Assembly (NCBI GenBank): GCA_020851795.1
Contig: JADZCA010000045.1
Coordinates: 1-60,175 of the forward strand
From: Planctomycetota bacterium
Lineage (GTDB): Bacteria; Planctomycetota; PLA2; JAEUHO01
Direction of reading: 5' to 3'
DNA: 60,175 nucleotides
The notes below the pieces were generated by a model. It was given only the letters and a program-made list of their open reading frames with translations, did not search any database and had not been told where the DNA came from. This document shows, piece after piece, positions 33,378 through 41,302 of this stretch (position 1 is the first letter of the stretch; each line of letters starts with the position of its first letter). The translations under genes were made by a program, and so were the position numbers.

Positions 33378-34663
33378 TCGACATCGCCTTCCTGCGGGAG
33401 CACCCCGACGTCGTGCGGCGCGGCGCGCAGCGCAAGCGCATCGCGTTCGACGTGGACCGCGCCCTCGCGCTCGACGCCGATCGGCGCCGCCTCCTCGGCG
33501 TGCGCGAGGCGGCCAAGGCCGAGCAGAACCGCGTGGGCAAGCAGGTCGCCGGCCTCGCGGGCGACGCGAAGCAGGAGGCGCTCGCCCGCCTCAAGGCCCT
33601 CAAGGACGAGGTGGGGGCCGCCGACGCCGCGTTGGCGCCGGTGGACAAGGAGCTCGAGGCGCTGATGCGCCAGGCGCCCAACCCGCCGGCCGACGACGTC
33701 CCGGACGGGCTCACCGACGCGGACAACGTCGAGGTGCGCCGCCACGGCGAGCCGACGACGTTTCCGTTCGCGCCGAAGGACCACGTGGACCTGATGACCG
33801 CGCGGGGCTGGCTCGACGTGGACCGCGCGGGCCGCCTCGCCGGCAGCCGCTCCTACATCCTCAAGGGCGACGCGGTGCTGCTCGAGCAGGCCGTCCTGCG
33901 CCTCGGCCTCGACCTCGTCGTCGCGCGCGGCTTCGTGCCGATGGCCGTGCCGGTGCTCGTCAAGGAGGCCGCCCTCGTCGGCACCGCGTACTTCCCCGGC
34001 GCCGAGGAGCAGACCTACGGCATCGCCAACCCGACCTTCGAGGACCAGGCGTGCTGGCTCGTCGGCACGAGCGAGGTGTCGGTCACCGCGTACCGCGCGG
34101 GCGAGATCCTCGACGAGCGCGAGCTGCCGCTGCGCTACGCGGGCATCTCGCCGTGCTTCCGCCGCGAGGCGGGGACCTACGGCAAGGACACGCGCGGCCT
34201 GTATCGCGTGCACCAGTTCAACAAGGTCGAGCAGGTCGTCGTCGACGTCGCCGACCCGGCGAAGAGCCGGGCGCACCTCGCCGACATCGTGCGCAACGCC
34301 GAGGACCTGCTCAAGGCGCTCGAGCTGCCCTACCGCGTCGTCGAGGTGTGCGCGGGCGACATGGGCCGCGGGCAGGTGTTCAAGTACGACCTCGAGGCGT
34401 GGATGCCCAGCCGCAAGGGGTGGGGCGAGACCCACTCGGCGAGCATGTTCTTCGACTTCCAGGCCCGCCGGCTCGACCTGCGCTACCGCGGTGAGGACGG
34501 CAAGGTCCGCATCTGCCACACGCTCAACAACACGGTCGTCGCGACCCCCCGCGTGCTGATCGCGCTGCTCGAGAACCACCAGCGCGCCGACGGCAGCATC
34601 GCGATCCCCAAGGCGCTGCGGCCCTACCTCGGCGGCCGCGAGTCGTTCCCCGCGCCTGCCTGA
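33374..34663 (+). CDS. serS: seryl-tRNA synthetase
   Basis: This class II synthetase charges tRNA-Ser. The product has 429 residues. The N-terminal antiparallel coiled coil (about 30-105) binds the tRNA long arm. The catalytic core includes the TSEVSVTAYRAGEIL motif near 236, motif 2 FRREAGTYGKDTRGLYRVHQF, and motif 3 NNTVVATPRVLIALLENHQ. The GTG start overlaps the mqnA stop, with GGAGG about ten bases upstream. Pairing with mqnA is a coupling of convenience; no pathway link is known. Confidence 0.96.
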   Translation: MIDIAFLREHPDVVRRGAQRKRIAFDVDRALALDADRRRLLGVREAAKAEQNRVGKQVAGLAGDAKQEALARLKALKDEVGAADAALAPVDKELEALMRQAPNPPADDVPDGLTDADNVEVRRHGEPTTFPFAPKDHVDLMTARGWLDVDRAGRLAGSRSYILKGDAVLLEQAVLRLGLDLVVARGFVPMAVPVLVKEAALVGTAYFPGAEEQTYGIANPTFEDQACWLVGTSEVSVTAYRAGEILDERELPLRYAGISPCFRREAGTYGKDTRGLYRVHQFNKVEQVVVDVADPAKSRAHLADIVRNAEDLLKALELPYRVVEVCAGDMGRGQVFKYDLEAWMPSRKGWGETHSASMFFDFQARRLDLRYRGEDGKVRICHTLNNTVVATPRVLIALLENHQRADGSIAIPKALRPYLGGRESFPAPA

Positions 34664-34692
34664 TCACGCGGCGCCGGCGACGCCCGCTCGCC

Positions 34693-34715
34693 CCCCGCGG
34701 CGCGCCGCCGCGGGG
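34693..34715. terminator. bidirectional GC-rich hairpin between serS and the DUF3352-like gene
   Basis: CCCCGCGGCG (34693-34702) and CGCCGCGGGG (34706-34715) form a perfect 10-bp stem with a 3-nt loop between convergent genes. No T tract follows. Confidence 0.45.
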
Positions 34716-34819
34716 CGGTGCGCCGCGGGCGTCCCCCTCGACGACGACGCCGCGGGACGGGGCGGCCCGCGGCGTCGGTGCGCGCCCGGCGCGGGGCCGG
34801 GCGCGGTCGGGGTCCGGGC

Positions 34820-36973
34820 TCAGCGCTCGTCGGGCGTCGGGTGCTTGACGTCGTCGAGCGTGTCGGGGATGCGGTCGGGCCCCGCGGACCACACGACGAA
34901 GGTGCCCGCCTTCGCGTCCTGGACCACGTACTCGTACGAGTTGCCCCACGGGTCGGTCGGCATCCGGTCGAGGAACGGCTGGCCGTCCGCGCCGGTCTCC
35001 TGCGTGAGCACGCCGAGGCTCGCGGGGAGCGAGCCCTTGGCCGCCTGGTAGGCGCGCACCGCCTCGACGAGGCTGCGGACCTGGAGGTCGGCGACCATCA
35101 CCTTCGAGGCGTCCTCGCGGCCGCCGAACTCGACGGCCTCACGCTCGACCGCCGCCGCGTGGCGCTTGGCCGTCATGGCCGCGGCGCCGCCCGCGACGAG
35201 CAGCAGCGGCGCGATGTAGCCGACCGGGCTGTCCATCGTGACCACCATCGCGTCGCCGTCGAAGCGCGTGGCCATGCCGAGGCTGCGGAAGTACGGGCGG
35301 ACGCTGCGCGTCGCGGGGAGCGAGGCGAAGTCGAGCCGCACCGGCACCGGCACGAGGTTGGGCTTGGCGATCGTCTGGAGCAGCGGCGCCGCGGTGTCGT
35401 AGAGCAGCGTCAGCAGGGCCTGCGTGTCCACGTAGCCGATCGAGGTCGCGCCCTCGGGCGACGTGCGCAGGATCTTGCTGAAGTCCTCCTGCGCCGCGAG
35501 CCCGGGCGCGCCGGCCTCGGCGCGCAGGACGAGCTCCTTCATCGCGTGCGGGACGAGTGTCAGCACCCAGCGGTCGCCGACCATCGCCCACGTGGGCGTG
35601 AACGGGACCATGTCGCGACGGCGGACGCCGGCGAGGTCGATGACGTGCAGGCGCTTGCCGTGGTAGTCGATCGTGCGCTGGCTCGCGGCGACCTTCTCCT
35701 TGCGGCCGACGGTGGCGAGGAGGCCGTCCACGGCCTTCGCCGCGGTCGCCTCGAACGTCGCCGGGTCCTTCACCTTGATCGCGAACACGAGCTCGGGGTA
35801 GAGGCCACCGGTCTCGGGCAGGCCGAGCCAGTACGCCACCTCGTCGGCGAGCGCGCCGAGCACGTCCTTCTCGAGGTCCACGCCCGTGGCGCCCTTGGCG
35901 TCGGCGAGCGCACCGTCGAGCTTCTCGGCGATCGACGGGTCGAGCTGCGCGACCATCTTGCGCACCTCGGGGAGGAGGCGCGACAGGGGCATCGCGCCCT
36001 CGGCGTAGAGGAAGGCCGACGACGGCACGAGCGGCAGCGCGCCCTTGGTCGTCGGGCTCGAGCGCATCAGCGAGACGAGCCCGTGGTCGGCGCCGGGCGC
36101 GTCCACGAGGATCGTCTCGCGGAACACGTCGCCGTGGAAGCCGAACGAGTACGCGGCGCCCTTGACGGTGTCGAGGCCGAACGTGTCGAGCATGCGCCGC
36201 GCGTCCGGCGGCATGTCGCCCCCGAAGCGGCCGAGCAGGCTCGGCACGTTGCCGAAGACGAAGAGGGCCGCGCCCTCGCCCGCCGAGCCGCGCGCCCGGG
36301 TGAACGACGCCACGCCCGCGAGCGCGTCCGTCGCGGCCGCGCCGCTCGACGCCACCACGCCGTCGAGCCACGCGCGGTCGGTGGACGCGACGACCGACGT
36401 GCCGATCGTCGTGGCGACGAAGGCGGGGTGGTCGGGGTCGCCCATCGAGAACCACGCGCGCCCGCCGACCTCGCGCGTCTCGATCGGCACGTCGCCGCCG
36501 GTCTCCTCCTTCATGCGCTGGAGGAAGGTCGTGAAGTCGCGCAGGTGCTCGCCGAAGTCGAGGTTGGCCGCGAGGACCGGGCCCTTCCGCTCCTGGACGT
36601 CGACGAGCGCGACGGCCGCCTGGCCGGACAGGCCCTGCACCTGGCGGAAGGCCTTGCGCACGATCGGCGGGATCGGGTCCTCCTTGCCGTCGCCGCCCTC
36701 GAGCAGCCGGCCGAGGTCCTCCTTGAGCGGGCCGACGAAGGCCGCCATCTCCGGGTCGGCCGCCATCTTGGCGAACGCGTTCTCCTTCCAGCGGCGGCCC
36801 CACGAGCCGATGTCCTCGAAGCCCGCGAGCGCGAGCGTGCGCGACGGGACGAGGGTCTCGAGGCGGAGCGCGACGCGCTCCTCGGCTCGCGCGGCCGGCA
36901 CGAGAGCGGGGACGGCGAGCGCGAGCGCGCCGAGGGGGAGCAGGGCGCGGGAACGGGGGCGACGGTTCGCCAT
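34820..36973 (-). CDS. DUF3352-like secreted protein with TM and GspG-like C-terminal domain
   Basis: The product has 717 residues. A signal peptide (about 1-30) is followed by a large DUF3352-like region (about 35-575) with several repeats of a beta-alpha unit. A hydrophobic helix (about 582-602) comes next. The C-terminus (about 622-710) aligns by eye with the pseudopilin GspG encoded at 39191: LPxSLxxLTQE, PFLDRMPTDPWGNSYEY and AGPDRIPDTLDD recur at the same spacing. The prepilin peptidase motif GFTLIE is absent, so this is not itself a processed pilin. It is the last gene of the type II secretion cluster, 137 nt after gspJ, suggesting a part in that machine. GGAG precedes the ATG. Confidence 0.75.
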   Translation of the reverse strand: MANRRPRSRALLPLGALALAVPALVPAARAEERVALRLETLVPSRTLALAGFEDIGSWGRRWKENAFAKMAADPEMAAFVGPLKEDLGRLLEGGDGKEDPIPPIVRKAFRQVQGLSGQAAVALVDVQERKGPVLAANLDFGEHLRDFTTFLQRMKEETGGDVPIETREVGGRAWFSMGDPDHPAFVATTIGTSVVASTDRAWLDGVVASSGAAATDALAGVASFTRARGSAGEGAALFVFGNVPSLLGRFGGDMPPDARRMLDTFGLDTVKGAAYSFGFHGDVFRETILVDAPGADHGLVSLMRSSPTTKGALPLVPSSAFLYAEGAMPLSRLLPEVRKMVAQLDPSIAEKLDGALADAKGATGVDLEKDVLGALADEVAYWLGLPETGGLYPELVFAIKVKDPATFEATAAKAVDGLLATVGRKEKVAASQRTIDYHGKRLHVIDLAGVRRRDMVPFTPTWAMVGDRWVLTLVPHAMKELVLRAEAGAPGLAAQEDFSKILRTSPEGATSIGYVDTQALLTLLYDTAAPLLQTIAKPNLVPVPVRLDFASLPATRSVRPYFRSLGMATRFDGDAMVVTMDSPVGYIAPLLLVAGGAAAMTAKRHAAAVEREAVEFGGREDASKVMVADLQVRSLVEAVRAYQAAKGSLPASLGVLTQETGADGQPFLDRMPTDPWGNSYEYVVQDAKAGTFVVWSAGPDRIPDTLDDVKHPTPDER

Positions 36974-37110
36974 GGGGGTCTCCGGGAGCGGGCACCTCTC
37001 CGCCCGCTCGAGTCCCGCGAGGCTATCCCACCGGGGAGGGGGGCACGCGGTTCGGCCGCAGCGCCTCGCCCCCCGGGACCCGCCGGCGGGACCCGAGCCC
37101 GCCCCGCGGG

Positions 37111-37863
37111 TCAGCGCATCGGCGTCATGCCGGTGTCCATCGCGGCGACGTCGGGGGGGACGCTGCGGGCCGGGGTGAGCAGCACGATGCGGCGCACCTT
37201 GCCCGAGGGCGGCTCGCGGTTGCGCCCCTCGTTGGGCGGGGTGACGTAGTACTCCATCGTCACGACGATCGCGTAGGGGAGCTTGTGCTGGACCTTCGCG
37301 TCCCACTCCTCGAGCGCGGCGTCCTTCTCGGTGCGGTCCTCGCCCGGCGGGTAGTACTGCAGGTTGAAGACCCAGAGCTTGTCGTAGACGAGGTCGTAGC
37401 GGCCTCCGTCGGTCGGGTCGTCGTCGACGAAGTAGTCCTCGCGCCGCCACAGCTCGATCAGGCCCGGGTAGCGCTCGCTCTCGCGGCACGCGTAGCCGAC
37501 CTCGATCAGCGGCGCGCTCACGACCGACTGGTTCGTGTCCTCGAGCTCGGCGAGCCGGCTGCGCCGGCAGGAGAGGAAGTCGATGCGGTCGCCGTCGCGC
37601 CCCCCGACCTTGCGGTCCCGGCCCCAGAAGCCGGCGTCGGCGGGCAGCTGGCCCGCGCGGTAGTAGACGAAGCGCAGGTCTCGGATGATCTCGTCGAGGA
37701 CCGCGGTCTCGAGCTTGGGGCCCTCGAGCCCGTCCTTGATGTTCTCGCGGTTGCGCACCGCGTTGGCGAGCATCTGGTACACGCCGGAGAGGATCAGGGC
37801 GACGAGGAACACCGTCACCATGATCTCGATCAGGGTGAAGCCACGGGAGCGGGTGCGCCTCAC
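37111..37863 (-). CDS. gspJ: minor pseudopilin GspJ-like
   Basis: GspJ is a minor pseudopilin at the tip of the type II secretion pseudopilus. The product has 250 residues. It has a short basic leader, the prepilin cleavage site RGFTLIEI with Glu at mature position 5, and a hydrophobic N-terminal helix to about residue 28. Beta-rich C-terminal domain follows. The GTG start overlaps the gspI stop (GTGA). Assignment as J rests on order after gspI and on length; a GspK role cannot be excluded. Confidence 0.8.
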   Translation of the reverse strand: MRRTRSRGFTLIEIMVTVFLVALILSGVYQMLANAVRNRENIKDGLEGPKLETAVLDEIIRDLRFVYYRAGQLPADAGFWGRDRKVGGRDGDRIDFLSCRRSRLAELEDTNQSVVSAPLIEVGYACRESERYPGLIELWRREDYFVDDDPTDGGRYDLVYDKLWVFNLQYYPPGEDRTEKDAALEEWDAKVQHKLPYAIVVTMEYYVTPPNEGRNREPPSGKVRRIVLLTPARSVPPDVAAMDTGMTPMR

Positions 37864-38504
37864 TTCGCCGTGTCCTCGAGCTCGGACTTGGGGACCGGCA
37901 CCACCGAGCGCAGCGTGAGCTCGGGCGTCTCGTGGTCCTCGAAGAAGACCTCGAGCTCGATGAGGTAGGCCGGCTCGCCGGTCTTGGACGCCTCGTCCTC
38001 GGTGCCGCCGGCGGTCGAGCTCCCTCCGGTGCCGGTCGAGGAGCTCGACCCCGACGTCCCCGTCGTCTTGTTCGTGGACGCGGAGTCCTCGAACAGCGGC
38101 TCGGTGCCGCCCGACGGGTCGGTGCCGGCCACCATGCCCTTGCGCTTGTGCAGGACGAGCTTGTAGACCTTCCACCGGTCGCGACGTGGCCCGCTCGGGA
38201 TGCCGGCGAAGTCGGCGTACCACTCGTCGGCGCGGCGCACCGTCCCGTCGGTCCAGCGCCAGTGCTCGTAGACGACCTGGCGGAACACCGTGTCGGCCAT
38301 GACGCGCACCTCGCGGAGGTCCACGGCGCGCTGGCCCTTCTCGACCGCGCGCAGCTGCACCTGCACGCCGGCGGACAGCACCAGCGCGAGGATCGCGAAC
38401 GCGACGAGCGTCTCGAGCAGCGTGAAACCGCGCGCGCCCGCGCGGGCCCCGGGGCGACGGCCGGCGGGCACGGGGCCGCGCCGCGGGACGGGGGTGCCGG
38501 TCAT
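37860..38504 (-). CDS. gspI: minor pseudopilin GspI-like
   Basis: The product has 214 residues. A 22-residue basic, Gly/Ala/Pro-rich leader precedes the prepilin motif RGFTLLET and a hydrophobic helix. The C-terminal domain has a long Ser/Thr/Gly low-complexity insert (about 130-165) that is unusual for GspI and probably forms an exposed loop. The ATG overlaps the gspH stop (ATGA) and the stop overlaps gspJ. Family assignment is by gene order and motif. Confidence 0.8.
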   Translation of the reverse strand: MTGTPVPRRGPVPAGRRPGARAGARGFTLLETLVAFAILALVLSAGVQVQLRAVEKGQRAVDLREVRVMADTVFRQVVYEHWRWTDGTVRRADEWYADFAGIPSGPRRDRWKVYKLVLHKRKGMVAGTDPSGGTEPLFEDSASTNKTTGTSGSSSSTGTGGSSTAGGTEDEASKTGEPAYLIELEVFFEDHETPELTLRSVVPVPKSELEDTAK

Positions 38505-39178
38505 CGGAAGTCGCTCGGGTCCCGGCCCTTGGGGAGGTCGGCCTCGCCCTCGGCGACCTCGGCGACCGAGGTCAGCGGGTTGACGAGGACGGTGAGCGTG
38601 CGCGCGGCGTTCGCCTTCATGTCCACGCTGAGCAGGCGCAGCGCGCAGGGGGCGAGCACCGTGCCGTCGGCCTCGAAGGCGACCTCGACGGGGTCGCCGC
38701 GCGGGTTGGCGCGGATCCAGACGCCCGCCTCGGCGGAGAAGGCCTCCATCACGACGCCCTCGGGGAGGCTCCGCCACTCGGTCTCGACCCACTCCTCGGC
38801 CGCCTCGCCCCGGCGCTTGCGCGCGTCCGCCTCCTTGCGCTCCGCGTCGTCCATGAGCGCCTTCGACTTCTGGCGCGACTGCGACGTCACGAGGTAGCGG
38901 AAGCGCCCGGTGTTGCGTCGGTCCTTCGTCGTGCCGGGGAGGTCGAACTGCACGCGGGTCTCGTGCCCGTCGATGATCGCCAGCTCGCGCGCCGCGGTCA
39001 GCACCGAGACGACGGTGCTCGCCCCCGACTCGAGCCGGTTGCGGTCGCCGAACGCCGCCGGGTTGAACGCGACGAACGAGAGGAGGAGGCCCGCGATCGC
39101 GATCGCGACGAGGAGCTCGATCAGCGTGAAGCCCTTCCCCGGGGCGGAGGGTCTCGGCGGGGGCGGGGCGTCCGTCAC
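38501..39178 (-). CDS. gspH: minor pseudopilin GspH-like
   Basis: The product has 225 residues. A short Pro-rich leader precedes the prepilin motif KGFTLIELLVAIAIAG. The globular part contains a charged helical insertion (about 105-140, RQKSKALMDDAERKEADARK) with coiled-coil character that is unusual for a minor pseudopilin. GTG start; 12 nt after gspG and overlapping gspI. Confidence 0.8.
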   Translation of the reverse strand: MTDAPPPPRPSAPGKGFTLIELLVAIAIAGLLLSFVAFNPAAFGDRNRLESGASTVVSVLTAARELAIIDGHETRVQFDLPGTTKDRRNTGRFRYLVTSQSRQKSKALMDDAERKEADARKRRGEAAEEWVETEWRSLPEGVVMEAFSAEAGVWIRANPRGDPVEVAFEADGTVLAPCALRLLSVDMKANAARTLTVLVNPLTSVAEVAEGEADLPKGRDPSDFR

Positions 39179-39190
39179 GCGACGTCGCGT

Positions 39191-39616
39191 TCAGCGCGTC
39201 GGGCTGTCGCGCTTGGGGAAGAAGAGGTCGTCGTCGGTGCCGGGCTGCTTGTCCTCGCCGGCGCAGATGATCTCGAACTTCATCCGGCGGTCGTCGGTGA
39301 TCCGGTAGTCGTAGGGCTGGCCCCACGGGTCCGTCGGGATCTTCTCCATGAAGGGCTCCTTCGTCTGCTCGTCCTCCTGCGTGAGCTCGTCGAGCGTGCG
39401 GGGGAGGGAGCGCTTCTGGACCTTGTAGGAGCTGATCGCGTCGGCGATCTGGCTCATCTGCATCTCGGCGGTGTCCGACGAGCCCTTCTTGAGCGCCTGC
39501 CAGACGTTCTTGCCGACGAGGCCGATCAGCAGGCCGAGGATGACGATCACGACCATCAGCTCGATGAGCGTGAAGCCGCGCACGGCGCGGCGGGACGGGG
39601 CGGGACGACGGGCCAT
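39191..39616 (-). CDS. gspG: major pseudopilin GspG
   Basis: GspG polymerises into the pseudopilus that pushes substrates through the secretin. The product has 141 residues. The leader ends RGFTLIELMVVIVILG. The C-terminal half has IPTDPWGQPYDY, the GspG calcium-loop region, and the AGEDKQPGTDDDL tail. This is the best conserved pseudopilin of the cluster. It lies 440 bp after gspF, on the same strand. Confidence 0.93.
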   Translation of the reverse strand: MARRPAPSRRAVRGFTLIELMVVIVILGLLIGLVGKNVWQALKKGSSDTAEMQMSQIADAISSYKVQKRSLPRTLDELTQEDEQTKEPFMEKIPTDPWGQPYDYRITDDRRMKFEIICAGEDKQPGTDDDLFFPKRDSPTR

Positions 39617-40056
39617 GCGCGGACGCTCCTCGGACCGGGTTGCGCCCCTTGGACGACGCCAAGCGTGCGCTCGTTCCCATCATACGTCGTCCCCCGGGCC
39701 CCGGTCACCGCCGGGCGCGGGCGCCCCGCGCGACCCCGTGGCCGCCGACCCCGCGGGCCCCGCTCGCAAGCCCCCGGCCCGCGTCGCGGCCTGCGTCGCT
39801 CGCCGCCCGCCCGGCGGCGCCTCGCCGGTCGCGCGCCGCTCGAGGCCCGCGCGGGCCCGCGGGCCTGCCGCGACGCCGCACGCGCGCGCGCGGGCGACGT
39901 CGCCGCCGCGGCGCGTGGCTTCCGGCGGGCGGCGCGGGTCGGCCCGCCCCGATCGGGTCCCGCGGCCCGCCGGACCCGCGAGCCGAGACGGGGGCCTGAC
40001 GTGCGTCCGGTGCTCGCGGGGCCTCGTCTCTCGTGAACTCGGCGGGCCGGCCCCGC
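39617..40056. other. 440-bp gap inside the secretion cluster
   Basis: This gap splits gspD-E-F from gspG-H-I-J. It carries repeat copy D at its gspF end (39965-40047). The remainder is GC-rich with short palindromes. No credible gene is seen; gspC, K, L and M are not hidden here. A promoter for gspG is expected but none is clear. Confidence 0.55.
39965..40047. repeat. copy D of the dispersed inverted-repeat element (83 bp)
   Basis: The arms are GCCCGCCGGACCCGCGAG (39965-39982) and, on the opposite strand reading from 40047, GCCCGCCGAGTTCACGAG. The middle contains GACGTGCGTCCGG, the reverse complement of the core in copy B (CGAACGCACGTC) with few differences. It lies just beyond the gspF stop. 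Confidence 0.75.
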
Positions 40057-41295
40057 TCAGCGGCGGATGCGGGACACGTCGGAGATCTTCAGGATCGGCT
40101 GCATGATCGAGATGACGATGAAGCCGACGGCCACCGCCATGACGACGATGATCAGCGGCTCGAGCAGGCTCGTCACCTTCTCGGTGGTCACCGAGACCTC
40201 CTCGTCGTAGGAGGAGGCCACGCGGTCGAGCATGTCCTCGAGCTGGCCCGACTGCTCGCCGACCGCGACCATGTAGCCGACCACCGGCGGGAACACGCCC
40301 GACTTCTTGATCGGCGTCGAGATGTCGGCGCCCTCGACGATGCGGTCGTGGACGGTGTCGAGGACCCGCGCGACGACCGCGTTGCCGACGACGTCCTTGA
40401 CGATGCGCAGCGCCTCGAGGACGGGCACGCCGCTCTTGAGCAGCGTGCTCGTCGACACCGCGAACCGCGACACCGCCGACTTGCGGATGAGGTCGCCGAA
40501 GATCGGCAGGCGCAGCTTCGCCTTGTCCACGACGTAGCGGTACTCGGCGCGGCGCGACAGGAAGCGGTGCAGCAGCGCGATGCCGAGGACCGACGCGGCG
40601 AGCGCGAGCCACCAGTTCCCCAGGAACTGCGAGCCCGCCTGCAGGATGCGCGTCGTCAGCGGGAGCGTCTGCTTGGACTGCTCGACGATCGCCATGATCT
40701 TCGGCACGACGAAGGTCATGAGGATCACGACGATGACGGCGCCGATGCCGAGCATCACGAGCGGGTAGGCGAGCGCCGCGGAGACCTTGTTGCGCAGCGC
40801 GGCCTGCCGCTGCAGGTAGTCCGCCAGGCGCGAGAGCACCGCGTCGAGGTTGCCCGACGCCTCGCCCGCCTTGACCATGTTGACGAAGAGGTCGTCGAAG
40901 TAGCCGGGGTGGTAGGCGAGCGCCTCGGCGAACGAGAGGCCCTGCGTGATCCGCTCGCGCACGTCGCGGAAGGCGGCCTCGACGTCGGGCGTCTGGCACT
41001 GCTCGATGAGCGCCGACATCGCCTGCGCGAGCGGGATGCCCGCCTTGAGCAGCGTGGCCAGCTGGCGCGTGTAGGTCGGGATCTCCTTGCGCCCGCGCGG
41101 CGCGCGCTTGAACCGGAAGACGGGGCGCGCGGCCGCGTCGTCGAGCTTCTGCACCGTCTCGCGCTGGCGGATGTCGACGACGAGGACGTTCTGCGAGCGG
41201 AGCTTGAGCCGCGCCTCGCGCGCGGAGTCGGCGTCGATGATGCCGGACTTGGACTCGCCCCGCGGCGTCAGGCCCTTGTAGTCGAAGATCGGCAC
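40057..41295 (-). CDS. gspF: type II secretion inner-membrane platform protein GspF
   Basis: GspF is the polytopic platform that couples the ATPase GspE to pseudopilus assembly. The product has 412 residues. Two homologous GspF domains start near residue 73 (TYTRQLATLLKAGIPL) and 275 (RFAVSTSTLLKSGVPVLEAL). Three TM helices lie near 175-195, 225-245 and at 385-405. GEASGNLDAVLSRLADYL and GEQSGQLEDMLDRVA are the paired hallmark motifs. It starts 7 nt after gspE. Confidence 0.95.
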   Translation of the reverse strand: MPIFDYKGLTPRGESKSGIIDADSAREARLKLRSQNVLVVDIRQRETVQKLDDAAARPVFRFKRAPRGRKEIPTYTRQLATLLKAGIPLAQAMSALIEQCQTPDVEAAFRDVRERITQGLSFAEALAYHPGYFDDLFVNMVKAGEASGNLDAVLSRLADYLQRQAALRNKVSAALAYPLVMLGIGAVIVVILMTFVVPKIMAIVEQSKQTLPLTTRILQAGSQFLGNWWLALAASVLGIALLHRFLSRRAEYRYVVDKAKLRLPIFGDLIRKSAVSRFAVSTSTLLKSGVPVLEALRIVKDVVGNAVVARVLDTVHDRIVEGADISTPIKKSGVFPPVVGYMVAVGEQSGQLEDMLDRVASSYDEEVSVTTEKVTSLLEPLIIVVMAVAVGFIVISIMQPILKISDVSRIRR

Positions 41296-41302
41296 GCGTC
41301 GC

